From Sphagnum magellanicum (lineage: Eukaryota; Streptophyta; Sphagnopsida; Sphagnales; Sphagnaceae), in assembly GCA_021904315.1 (NCBI GenBank), contig CM038913.1, forward strand, positions 867,958-931,957: a DNA stretch of 64,000 nucleotides. The letters are read 5' to 3'. A program made the translations under genes and the position numbers. This document shows positions 1 to 13,300 of the stretch, piece after piece (the first letter of the stretch is position 1; each line of letters starts with the position of its first letter). The notes beneath the pieces are model-generated. The model ran no database searches and was not told the origin of the DNA. It saw only the letters and a program-made list of their open reading frames with translations.

Positions 1-1
1 T

Positions 2-79
2 TTTGAAACCATTATTCTAACTCAAAATGGATTGCTGCTTGCAGCTTTGGGATTCCTGATGTGTCTCTTCTTCGTATGA
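2..79 (+). CDS. possible C-terminal end of a gene entering from the left edge (hydrophobic tail)
   Basis: An open frame from the window edge runs 25 codons to a TGA and encodes a strongly hydrophobic tail (about residues 11-25: LLLAALGFLMCLFFV), as expected of a C-terminal membrane anchor. A splice-acceptor-like ...TTGCAG lies inside it, so only the last part may be exon. The family is not recognisable from this length, and a chance open frame at the edge cannot be excluded. Confidence 0.2.
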   Translation, partial: FETIILTQNGLLLAALGFLMCLFFV

Positions 80-2134
80 CCACACTCAGGCCCACTTCAT
101 ACAAGAGTTGACTGCCTTCACTCCTTATAATTTAAAATCCTATGGACTTGTTGTAAAGACCTGCTCTGATTTTTTAGTGTAAATTGGAGGGTATTTTAAT
201 TAGTGTATTATTTTACCCTCCATTGCTTGGGGAGAGGGGGAGGGGGTTGAAAAACAGAATGTCAAAATGGGCGTTCCAGTTTTCAAAATGCCCTCAATTT
301 CTTTTTCTGTTTTCCCATAGTACTCATCAAGTATGGCAAGAAAAAGGAACCAAAAAGATTGGAGCAGGTGTAACCAAAAAAGAACAGGATGAAGTTATCC
401 CCAAATGCAATGTCCTTCCTCCACACTCAGATTATCAAGTACTACAGAAACAAAAGAGCATGTTAATGTAGTGAAAGTATCTATACGATAATGTCTAAAC
501 ATTTTATTACCTCTCCGATCACGCCTAAACTAAGGGTTGTGAGGGATCAGTGGGATTCTAGTTTCTTCTCGACGAGCCCACTGGTCATAATTGTGACAAT
601 ATCAATAGTCACAAAATTTGCCCACAGCTCTCATGAAATTGGTCCAAAGAAGTCTAACCATAAACAACATTCCCATATATAGAGCAACTTTACAAGGTTG
701 AATAACACTAAAAAATCAATCACATTCTAACAGAACGCAAATGTCCCATGAATTTGTTCACAAAGATGTAAGATGTAGCATATAGCTCATACAATTTGAA
801 GCTTAGGAAGTTGGACAAAGTGGAAATAATGATCCACACATATCACCATAAGATTTCTCGTAACAACTCAAGTCTCCAAACTCAAATTTCCTTTCAGAAT
901 TCCCAATATAGTGTATACTCTCATTCCCAAAATCACAAAACAAGCACTTCTCCCACATAATCTCATAACATCCCCCACAGATCACAACTTGAATTATGAG
1001 TGATCTCTCTTTAAATCCCTAGGATGTTTCATCACTTCCCTCAATTTAACCCTTACCTTTTTTGAAATCCCTAGGACATTTCATCATTTCCCTCAATCTA
1101 ACCTTTAACCACTATTGCTACTTCTATCACCTCTTCTTTCAAGCATATGGTGTAGCAGAAAAAGCATGACTCCAGAGGCGAAGTTCTCAATAATAGCTAG
1201 GCACTCATCCTACATTATTTTATTAATGCCCTTAAACTCTAACCAATTATCTCCATGACTAGGATGAAACAATCAACAAAAAATAAAAGAATTTCTTAAC
1301 TATATCTGCTGATCCACATATGCACATCCATATATATATTGTGAAGCATATATCAACACTTTATAATGCACATCTTCCAAAAAATAGTTCAAGAGTACTT
1401 CAAACTCATCTAGAAATCAACACATCAAGAACTACCAGACACAAACCAAAGTCACGCCATCAAAATATCAAATCACCATTATAACATTGTCTCCCATAAC
1501 TTGCAAGAAACAAATAAAAAAAAGCAAAACAAATTGTTTACATCAACATCAATTGCTGCAACTTTTGTCACCTTCTACTTTCAACAATTAATAATATTGT
1601 TATATCCAATTAGAGTTTCATAAACCCTAATTATGTGTCACATAGTTTTTACTAGTGTTATGTGGGTATTTGATTTTTTGATAGTATCATTTTAATTAAA
1701 AATTTCACAATCAAATAATCATTAGTTTTGGGTTTTTGAAAGAAAATTAAAAATTAGAAAACCATTGGTTCCAATTATGCTAGACACATCAAACTTTCAA
1801 CCAAAAAAGAACAATTGGTTATAAAGGTGATTTTTTGAAATATTCAAAAAAATTGAAAATCGAGGTTTTATATCAAAATTGAATTTTTGAATTTTTTTAT
1901 CCCATTAGGTAAGTGGGTATATAATATATTTGGTTTGATAGCCAATGAGTGTTTGGGGTGAATGCATGTTACAATGTACACAAAAAATTGTCATAGTTTG
2001 ATAGTTTTCAGTACCTATCCAAATTTCATGCATTATAGTGAAAATGTGGAAAATAATTTTCACAAAAAATTTGTAATAGATGATGGTTTATGTCACAATC
2101 TAACATTATGTTGTGAAATCAATGCACATATGAA
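80..2134. other. A+T-rich spacer, no gene recognised
   Basis: Short open frames here have no recognisable domain. A CT-rich acceptor-like stretch ending in CCCATAG at about 300-320 precedes a 150-base open segment that could be a terminal exon, but nothing supports its coding. The rest is A+T-rich intergenic sequence with homopolymer runs. Confidence 0.5.
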
Positions 2135-2260
2135 CACTACAACAAAAGGTGTCCCTGTACGTCAAGTGATTTCATTGGATTTTGAATGAATTCACTGGTT
2201 GCAATGAACGGGGACCAATGAAAAAGCAGTGAATTCACTGGTTTAGTGAATGGAGACTAG
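2135..2260 (+). mobile_element. possible CACTA-type transposon end
   Basis: The sequence begins CACTACAACAAAAGG, close to plant CACTA terminal repeats. It is followed by several copies of a TGAATTCACTGG-like motif in both orientations (about 2170-2260), like the subterminal repeats of that superfamily. No matching opposite terminus (TTGTTGTAGTG) was seen downstream in the window, so the element is either truncated or this is a chance match. Confidence 0.3.
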
Positions 2261-5200
2261 TGAATTGCACCCACATTTTATAATAATGGAATGATATATA
2301 GTCCAACAAAATATTATTTTAATTTGTAGAGCATTGTCACATTTTTACAATTCCAACAAAAGGATTAAGAAGTATCACATTTAATGATAATTTTTCCATG
2401 AAAATTTGTAGATACATAAAAAAAAACCATAAAAAAATATATTTCCCATTAAAGTTTTTAATTTTTCTTAAATCATGGAATTTAGATCAAATGATTTAAA
2501 AATTTTCATTTGTACATTATGGTATGATAATGTTTATGATTATGATTTTTTTAGGTTGAAAAATGTTCTTCCATTGAAGATTTACTTGGGCTAAGTGTTT
2601 CTTTAATCATTTGACAAAAGTAAAATGAAGTTTTGAATTTTTTTAACATGATAATTTATTATCAAATAAAAGTTTTTAAAAAACATTTATTAAATTATTG
2701 GTGTACATTTACACAAATGTATATGTTTCGATTTCATATTCATTATTTTTGTGACTTACTCTTTTTATTTTGAAGCTCAAATCATTTATATGTGATCTAT
2801 AAAATAATTCAAAGTGAGTGAAGTTTTATGTGTTACTACTTTTGATATTATATGTAGTTCCAAATTTCCTTCAAATTGTGTACATCGTAGTGTGCATTCA
2901 CCCTTTGTAGCAAATTTTAATAACTTCACAACCTTAATCTTTCACTCATTGAAACCTTTGGTTACTTTTGACATCTTTTGAATTTGTTGGTGACCACATG
3001 ACCTAACACCCATGAATGTACCATCTTGATTTTAGGTTATTTTGCATTTCATTGCATGAACCCCAACAATCAACCCCAACCCCTTTGGCCTAGGTTAACC
3101 ACCACAGCCTACTTGCATTTTTCTACCTACATGTCCTATTGTTAACCCCCTCCTTCCCTTCCTTACCACCTTCTATGCTCCCTAACCTCTTAGGACTCTC
3201 CTTGGTCAAGGAAGAAGCTTAAGCTTGTGTATATAATTCATGGCCATTAGAAAAAACTTAAGTTCATTGAAGGAGTTCTATTTCTCTCTTCCTTCAAATT
3301 TTCCTTCTTCTTTTTCTTGTATCGATTATTGTCTTTTGTTTTTCTTATGCATTTTTTTTCTTTTACTTGTTGTACTTATTCGTTTTTAAAAAAAAAGATT
3401 GAGCCTTAATGTTTTCTTAAGAAATTAATGTATTTGCATTGAGTAGGATTAATGGCACCATCAAGGATGAGTTTGTTCTAGAAGTTGTTTTTGTCACATT
3501 ATTTGGATATTTTCTTGTACATGGCCCAACATGGGCATTTGATGATTCAAATTGTAGTTGCTTATTGTTGAACGCATGTGATCAATGATCAAGAATAGGA
3601 TAGATTTAGTTAAGAGTCTCCATCTAATTCATCATAACACATATTGTTTAATTTTCAATATTCAAGAGATTACTTTTGAATTTTTGTGAAAATATATTTT
3701 TGTAACATTCTTTCCCATCTTCTTTTTTTATACATTTTCCTTCCCTTTACAAACATTGTATAATCTATGTTAATCTTAGCATACATTGTCACTTAAGGTG
3801 AAAAAATGTATTTGTATTTCAAATCTTGGGAATATAATCAATCTTGCCAAAAATGAAATAAAAATCATAACATTATGAAGGTATTGCAACTCCTAGCATG
3901 GTAGATTAAAGTTTGTAATCAAAATGAGGGTTGTGTGAAAGCCTTTGGGTTTTTCTGAAAGTTTACAATGATGATGTGGGTATTACAAACATCTTTGCAT
4001 CTTTTAATTAGGGTTTGTGATTAAAATGAAAGTATTGCGCTTGCACTTGGTATTTCTTAAAGTTTGATGTCACAATAAGGGTATTACATAGCCTTAGGCA
4101 TTTTCCCATTATCAATTGAAGTTTGTCAACATGAAGGTATTACAATCAAGTTGCCATATTGCTATTTGCGATTAGAGCTTCTAGAACAATAGGGATAGTG
4201 CATTTTGTGATGTATTGTCAATTTAAACATTTATACTTATATGATGGTTGATAGTTTTGAAATGTAACCCAAATGTAAGTATTGCAATATGTGTTTGTGC
4301 ACATAATGCAATACATGTAATAGGGGTTAACTTTTGTGACATGGTCGAATGAAGGATGAATGTGTTTTTGTAATACCCACATGTTGGTACGGCAACATCA
4401 AGGTCTTTTGTGTGGGTAGGTTTAGTTTGCCATTAATCTATGGAAAGTAATGGTAGGTAGGTAGGCCCATATAGGTAAGGTCATGTTAATGAAAGTAACT
4501 TGTGTCAAATAGGTAATCAATAGGTGGTAGGTTGGTAGTTAATAGATAATAGGTCAAGAAGGAGGAAGTAGGTTAGTATGAAAAGGGAAAAGAAAACCAT
4601 TTAAAATATATATATAGGTAAATAGAACATTAAATAACCTAACTATGTTAACTATAGGTGATTAGTTAGAGGATAGGAACCCAATGAAAAAAATCTTGTA
4701 TAGTTTGCATCCATCCAAGCTATTATGTTCATGGTTATTAGTTCACTTTGGGGGTGAAAACATGAAATAAGAAGTCAAGGGCACCAAGGTTAAAGTCTTT
4801 CCAAGGATTGCATTTTCCATGTGACCCCTTCCCATTAGTTTATTATGCCTTTTTTTAAAAAAAATTCAAATAAAATATCAATTTTGAATCCAAATATGAC
4901 CGACAACTTGATAAACATTTTTTTGTGTCAAATTCTACATTATAATCAATGTTTGTTTTGAACTATAATATGAATTTGAAACTAATAATAATAGTGATTA
5001 AGGATGTTGAAGTATTACAATTTTTAAAAACCCATGTATAAGAGATTTTTGAATGGTTTGAACACATGGAGCCCCTCTCGTGAAGTTTATGAAAAATTCA
5101 AAAAAGAAAAATATTTGGTGCACATTTGACAAGAAAAAAAACTTTTGCAACAAAAAACAACACATGCCCACATTCTTTTTTTAAATGTTTTAAACATATA

Positions 5201-8200
5201 AAAGGACTCTTAAAACATAATGAACATGCATGAAATTTTTTTGATTGCAACTTTGAAAATATAAAAAATTATTTCAATAATAAAACTAATTTTTCTACAT
5301 AAAGTGTTTCGATGTTGATTTTTCAAAAATAAGTAGGACAATTTTAAAGAATTATCCACACCATGTGTGGCTTTTATTTCATGCTTTCACCTAACATTTT
5401 CTCAACATACACATTTTGTTATAGGTGTTCACCATGTTCAAAATTATTTCCTATTCTATTCAAGAATTTGACACAATAACATGTGTTATTGATGGCCTTG
5501 GGTGAACCAACACCTATGTTGACATTGTGGTCGAAATTCAAATCTTGAAATTTTTTTAATGTTACATCTAAGATCATTTCCACCAACACATCGCATTACA
5601 TATTTTGAGTGAAGCTAAGAAATTTTTTTTTAGTAAACTTAATAAAATGGTTGTGGTTCAATAATTTTGCTTGATATGCTAAGGCTACCAAAAGTCACAA
5701 TACAATATAACCTTTACTCTTAATTATTCAAACATATTGATTTGGTCCAAGTGATTTGTTATGATAGTAAGTTCCAACATAATAATATCCTAGGTCCATG
5801 TGTAACCCATAATTACATCCCACAAACATTGTTAAGGTTTGTGGTGTGAAAGGAGACATATTTATCTTTGTCTTAGTACTGAAAACGACATCCTACTTTG
5901 TCTTTTATCATTTAGTTGAATGTTTGATGATTTATGAAAATGACAATGGTGATGGTGTTGGTTTATGAAGGTGCAATACTTTTGGGATTAGTTTGGTGTT
6001 TGTTTTTCTTGTGTGTGAATGTGATTCAGCCAAGAATGGAACAAGGCCTATGGACAATTGGAATAAGCAACAACTATTTTGTGGAATTAAGTACCATTTT
6101 GCATTTTGTGTTTCTTTGGGAGGTTGATGTTTTCTTTGTTCTTATCTATGTCGTAATCACATTGATGGGAAAAATGTCCTGATGTGAATTCAAGTGGATC
6201 TATGCATTGATCTCTAAAATTTTAATTGTGAAGGATAATTAGTAAACATGAAGTTAGATGTAGTTAAGTCTTTATAAACATGGATAGAATTGATGAAAGG
6301 CTTTAAAGGATTAATGTGAACTAATTTGGTTTTCACATCAATGGTTCAAATTAAGTATATATGAGTGTTTATAAGTAGTTTACAATATTGTTCATGTATG
6401 GGGAGGTTGAATACTTGTCAAGATGTGAGTTTCGAATATAGGTTTTGTCTTCTAGGAATCTTTTTGTCATGTGTAAGTTCAATTGGTGGTGTCATTAGGA
6501 GGTTGGGAATTTCTACTTGTTAGCACCTTCCCAAATTATGATGATAAAAAAATCAAAATGGGCTAGTTGTTATGAAATTATGTGGGGGTTGTTTGTGTTT
6601 AGGATGCCATATCAAAAGATCATGATAGCCCTATGAAAAGAGATCTATAGTAATGCAATCATCACATGCCAATAGATCTAGGATTAATAGTTTAATCATG
6701 TAGGAGCTTTATTTAAAAAGGAATCATGAATATGTAGGGTTGTAATAAATGTGAACTATTGTTCTAAACAAATTTCTTTGTACATTCTTGTCATGTGTTG
6801 TTGTGGGTATATAACATAAATATTGCATTTTCCTTTTTTGTAACACATGTTCATGGGTGGGGTTTTGGAATTAGTAAATAAGTAATTTTTACAAAGGCAA
6901 ATGTCAAATATGGGTGAAACTACCCTAACTATGGTGAATATCATGTCTTTAGATTGAATCAAGGCCTTTGAGTTCAAATTTAACATTTCCTAGATTAAAT
7001 ATGGCCACTAGAAAATCAACCTCACTCAAGAAAATAAGGTACTAGTGAATGTGCTAGTTCACCTTAACATATTTTTTTCATTGGGTTCATACCAATGTTG
7101 GAAGGCTTTTGAATTTCAATGGGTTCAAGATAAGTTATAAGGTCAAGTTCTAAGGGCTTTAGATCAGAAGTTCCAAATTTCCTTATAACCACCATCAAAA
7201 CTTATTCGAAGAATTAACTTATTTTAAAAATTGAATTAGAACTTGAAGCAAAGGTGTTGTTCCATTTTTAATAGGGTCAAATTTTCTAAATATGTCCATA
7301 AATACAAATTTATTGAAAAGAAAAACTTGACTTTACAATTTATATAAGTTTTTGTATTTGACTAATTGTACATAATTAATATTACATAATATCTTTTTGC
7401 AGTGTGTGCCTTAATTGAACAAACTAAACAATTTTTTTTTTTGGGTTTAATTGTGTGTAATGGAAATGGAACTAAATATTGTTTTAAATCAAAGCAATTA
7501 TGATGTTTTTGTGAAAATGATTGAAATCAAAAAAATTAAAAATCCAAAAAATCGATTTCAAGACTCAACCAAAGATTTTATAAAAAAAAGAAAATTAAAA
7601 CAAATATCAAAAGTTCCATTTGAAATCAAGAACCCCACAACATTGATACCATGTTTGAAACCTACTCCACCAGTTTTCATTGGATTCAGAACGATCACTT
7701 GAAAACCATGGACCACAAAAAAGGATGAATCACACAACACTAATCATCGTCATGTAAGCTTGAATAGAATCAATATAGACAATAATTACTAATACAATCA
7801 TTAGGTATACCGCATCATTTGCGCATAATGTTGACCTAAATACTTCAACAATCTTAAGCACTATCATGGGATCAAATCGTTTCGAGTTTCCTTTCTTGAA
7901 CTATCTTTGCCTTTTTTATTTGATTTCATCAAAGAAACACCAAACCCTTATCACAGTGCACATTTTGAACCACATTCCTAACTCCAGAAACACTCATAAC
8001 ATTCGTACAAACTCCAACCCCAAAAAATAAACTCAGAACCCTTGGACACAACAACAATGAAATGCATTAAACCATCCATCACACAATCAATTCCATGGTC
8101 ACAGAAGCCTTTATAAGGCATAATTCAGCATACTAAAACTACCTTCAACTCATACATTTATAAAAACATTAAGTTGAATATACCTCGGAGTTCCCATCAA

Positions 8201-9900
8201 TGTAGGTTTCACTCCCATAACAAATTCAATTCCACCCATTACTCCATAACAATCCAACTAATACATGCAAGTGGAATTGACAAAGGCAAGCTCTTAACCC
8301 CCTATGGCTCTTCATCATGTCCAAATGCCTCTAAAGAACACCTAACATTACTACTAGTTAGGAATTTTAAATCCTTTACAAAACAAAAACAAAAACAAAA
8401 AATATACAACCACATACTAGCTAATTCCAACCTCCACATTCTTCTATTGTCTATTCAACAACTAAGACAATTGCTACTTATCTATAGCTTGAGCCTCCTT
8501 TGCACCCCAAAAAGCTCTCCTCCACAGGTTCTCATAGCATGCAAAATGTCATCTTGCCATGCTTGAGCTCCTCAAAAACATAGAAAAACTAATCCTCAAG
8601 TCCACACAACAACAAACACTTGAGCTTATCCCAAGCATTGCACCCACCATAACTGAAATTCGTCGCATACATCCAGCCTACTTCTTTCCATGATGAAAAA
8701 CAAAAAAGATGCTAAACTTTACCAGCACAGCTGATATAAACATTCCATACAGATGAGTAGAACACCTAAGCCCTAAATCCACATCACAACTAGTTTTAAG
8801 AAAAATAAAATTTGATGAATGTCAAGGTATCAATCAGTAGCAAGGTCAGGATATTAATTAGTAATGAGTAACAAGCTTTCAGGTCCATGTTAGGTCAATG
8901 AGATTTAGGGTCTAGTATTTATAGTGGTAGGTACAAAGGCATTGGTTATACTAGGTATCTCAAAAGACAGTGTAGCCACCCTCACCACTTGTTTTCTCCC
9001 ATTTCTCAAAACCCTCACACTATGTCCCCAAATTTCTGCCACTGCCATTAGCCCAGGCCAAAAATGGTGACAAACGGTTTCGAAGATGAAAATTTCATGC
9101 AGCCAATGGGAGGGCTCAACATGCACTTGTGATGGGCCCTGTTTTTTTCCTTTGGAGGTGAGGTGGGGGGAGTGTTTTTCTTTTTTCTTTTTTCACTTCC
9201 TTGTTCCCAATGTGTTCCGAACATGTTCTCATCACGTTCCCTTGAGATTCCCCAAGTTCACAAGTTGTTCCCTAAGGCATGCTCAATAGCATCTCAATTT
9301 TATCCCATATGGTTGGTTTGCCCAAAGTTCACTTCTCATGTATATAAACTGTTGGGGAATATATTTATTTCTATTTTGCAACTGGGGTTTGGAAGAGGTG
9401 CTTCCATTGGGGAGTGCTCAATGTTCCCAAAAAAATGTTGATGGGCCAATGAGTTATGAGTCCTTCAAAAAAATAAATCAGTTATGAGTGCACCCATGAA
9501 CTAATTAATATGGATCACACTATATCACCTTCATTGTCAAGCTTCGGCTCCAAAGCATTGATGCAGGAGCACTCTCCAAGTGAAACTTGTGAATTGCTTT
9601 TCAAGCGGCACACTTTTTCTTATTTTTTGGGTACTTTGTGCTGTTGCACACAAAAAAAATTGTTCAAAATAATTGAACTTTTGATAAGAATTTGTGAGAA
9701 TGGCTTTTGAAAATCGACTGTTATGAAATGTCTGAGAACCAGCACTTGGAAAAGCAGCTGAAACTTTTTTCCTCAAAATTTTGAAACCCTGCCTGATTCT
9801 CTTTGAAGATGATTATTTTTGTAAAGAATCCAGACAATCTTCTAAGAGCTGGACCCAATAGTTCTGTAAAAAAAATCACTGAGAACCGCCCAACACTGGT
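2261..9900. other. long A+T-rich intergenic region without recognised genes
   Basis: About 7.6 kb of A+T-rich sequence. Open frames are short, mostly lysine, asparagine and phenylalanine rich, and none carries a known motif. Locally repeated GTAGGTAGG/TAGGTA words occur near 4,430-4,560. It is probably heavily decayed repeat sequence, but no element boundaries can be supported. The last kilobase (about 9.0-9.9 kb) rises in G+C toward the following pseudogene. Confidence 0.5.
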
Positions 9901-10371
9901 TGGTAGCAACATGTGGGTTCAACCTGGTGTCTAGGTTTTCAATTGGGTTGGTACCAACTTGGGTTCACCATGGTTGCTTGGAAGCACTGAATTGAATTGA
10001 TGTGAGAATTGGGCAACTTGGTTACAGCCTTCTTCTCTGGACAAGTTATGTTGATTCTCGATGTTTTCTCTTGCCAGTGCTTTCTTACGGATTCTTATGC
10101 AATGTTGCATGTGATAGAGAAATCATAGAAATTTATGCAGTCTTAACATCCCAGTAGTACTTTAATTTGCATGTTATGACACATTGTGGGAACCACTACT
10201 ACATGTCCACAAATTGCAGGGGTGGTTTCTATTACTTCTGCAAGCTTGCAATCAGAATTGCTGTACTAATTCTGTATTTCTGCAAGAACTTTCTGATTGC
10301 AGGTTGTTTGAATCCAGGTTTGGAGGTAGGTTAAGCTCAATCCATTTTGTGGTGGTTACAGTTGCTTGCAG

Positions 10372-13300
10372 CAACAGTATTGGCAACAAGAATTCATTGG
10401 ATCTGTGAACAATGCAAGCATCAGGAATCATGTTTTTCACCTTGCCAAAGACCCACATGTGGCTGGCACTCCTGAAGATTTTGCAACTGCAGAGTATGTC
10501 TTCCAAAAGTTCCACAATTATGGCCTTTCTGCACATCACACGGATTATGATGTGCTTCTCTCCTATCCTTTACATCGTTCTCTTATCCATAGTGCCCCTG
10601 CAAAGGAGCCTATTGTGCTCTCACTGAAAGGGAAGCCTGGGTTAGGAGATAGCTGCAGTAGCAATCCAAAGGTGATGCCAACATTTCACAGTTTTTCTCC
10701 CTCTGGAAATGTGAGTGCTGAGGTGGTGTATGCTAACTATGGGAGATTAGAGGATTTCCAGAAGCTGGCAAAATTGGGGATAAATGTGAAAGATGTGATT
10801 GTAATTGCAAGGTATGGCTTAATCTACTGAGGAGACAATGTTGAGAGTGCAGCCCAGGCTGGGGCAGTTGCTGTTGTTATCTACTCAGATCCTCAAGATT
10901 ATGCAGCAAACTACACCCAAGGAGTTTACCCAGATTCTCAGTGGCTGCCTCCCAGTTGCACTCAAAGGGGTTCAGTGTACAAAGGATTGGGTGACCCTCT
11001 CACTCATGGCTGGCCTAGCACTCCAAATGCAGAAAGGATATCACTCTCCGACCCGCAGACTACGCTGCCTACCATTCCATCACTGCCCATATCAGCTGAG
11101 GATGCACTGCCCATACTGGCCTCTTTAAGTGGTCCCATCTCCCCAGCTGAATGGCATGGTGCCTTGGATTCGCCTCACTACAGGGTTGGACGAGGGTCTA
11201 ACTTCTCATTTAGTGTGAGCTGTTCTCTTGCATTGCTACTTTTGTTCAATGTGTGTGAGCAGCCAGTATGTGCCTGTGCCTCAATTTAAAACTTACTTAT
11301 TTGTGCATCTAGCTGCAGCATTTCCTCCTCATCATGTTTGTGCTTTCAAGTAGTAATCATATGCATATTATTCAATTGTCTATGAGTATTTGTCCTCTCC
11401 CAACCTGGCAGTAGATTGCATAAACACTCCTTTGCTGGCTTTGTTGCATACTCCTGATAAGGAGCACTAAGAATGGAAGTAGTGACCATATAGCCTGGCT
11501 TGAAATTGAGTGACACTGAAGGCCTGAGAGAGGGACTGACCAATGAGTGTTGTATGACTTTTTCCACTCCAATCAGACTGTAACATGAATATAGAATGTA
11601 GTTGCTACCATAAAAGGAGCAAACAAGCCTGATAGGTATTCTGGTGCACTTCTAGTGATAAAGGTCTACATTGGGTAAAACATAGAGCTTCTGCAGGATG
11701 AGATGCAGGAAAGAGTGGATATCTGGAATTCCTTCCTAGTGCACATGAGTTGAAATGAAGGAGGATTTGCCAACATGGTGGGTTTTGATGCATGGGTGTT
11801 AGCTCATTTGGAATATGAAACTATCAGTGGCATATAAGTAAGTGTTGCTGCTTGTCATCAGTGAACGTTTTATGATGTGTGCAGGGCTGGTACATTATAT
11901 TAGGAAATCACCATGATGCTTGGGTTTTGGGGGCTGTGGATCCCCACAGTGGCACAGCATCACTTCTTGATGTCTAACTGCTCACTGGATATCTTGTATG
12001 TCACTGGGGGTAGTTCATTTCAGCATGTGTGTCAATTAATCATGCCTCTGGTTGAATTGTCTCTGTCATTTTATTGTGCTGACAATCAAGCCAAGGCTTT
12101 CTTGATATGTAAGAACCTATGTGTCTGACAAGATAAGAGAAAAGAAGGGAGAAATATGTTAAAGCCAGTATAACTAAGAGACTTTTCTTGGAGAGGTGCC
12201 CAGGTTTACATCATTCAGATGGTATAACTTGTCCCATTGGGACTGGACCCTTGTCCTCCTGCTCATAAATGAGATGAGCAAACAGTTTTTGCACTAGGCC
12301 ACTGCTTCATACTGTCAACAAACACAGGGTGCTGGTCTAACACTGAAGATTTGGGTATGTGAAGGTTGCACAGCAGTTGGGTGAGCTTGTAGCAAAGGGT
12401 TGGCAACCAAGAAGTATTGTGTTGTGCAGTTGGGATGCTGAAGAGTGTAGTGTGGTCTGTCTGCTGTTCTTCTCCTTCACATGCCTTTCCTATTTGAGCA
12501 GATCTTAAGAATTTGTGAGCTAGGCATACATTGGCTTGAGGCCAAATTACTGCCTGCCCTTTAGTCAACAATTTTTTTGTATTGTATTAGGGACTAAGTA
12601 ATGGCATGCACAATGATTAAGGGTTTTTGTTGCTGTTGCACCAATCAAATAGATCTCTCAGCCTGTGAAATACCATTGAAAGCAGAATCACATCAACACA
12701 CACAGTGGGTCCTAATAATTGGGACAGAAGAACCTCAGCACACTCACATGTTGTATTTCCAGCCAATCTGACTGAGGTAGATGGAAAGCTGGCCATGCTT
12801 TCTCAGGAGATCAATATAATTTGCACCCACAGTTTATGCTCAAACAGCATTAAAGCCAAAGGTTGAATCATTGTGCATAAAAGGAGAACAGAAAGCAAGT
12901 GTGAGGTGAGGTGGATGCAGGTGGGATCTACAGAGTGGGTGGAGCAAAATATTGACCTTTTGGGTGTAAATGCAGTTGCAAATCCGAATCTAGATGCTTG
13001 TGTGATTGGTCTGGGCTTCTCTGCTGGAGCTTCACCAGAACTTGATGACCTTCTGCAGGAGGTTACTAAGCACATCAGCTTTGTGAATCCCTTGGTGAAG
13101 TTTTACTGCTCACTATTCTTGTCAGACTCCAGATTTTGGAACTGCTTGCTTTTACATAGCATGACACAATTTTCATGGGACATTGTATTAGTAGCAACCC
13201 CACTCTGCACATAAATAGTGATAGCCAGATAATGAGAGAGAGGGTAGATTGTGGGTGACAGGTGAAGGATCCTGACTCAGTGGATGACACTGTGTTTGAA

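Noticed and set aside
2881-2905. GTAGTG as a possible second end for the CACTA-like terminus at 2,135
   Set aside because: Only the last six bases fit, the adjoining bases (CATC) do not match the terminal repeat and no target duplication is present.
8174-8566. 130-codon open frame
   Set aside because: Composition is Ser/His/Leu rich with a poly-KQ run, with no motif and no promoter or splice context; it looks like chance in an A+T-rich region.
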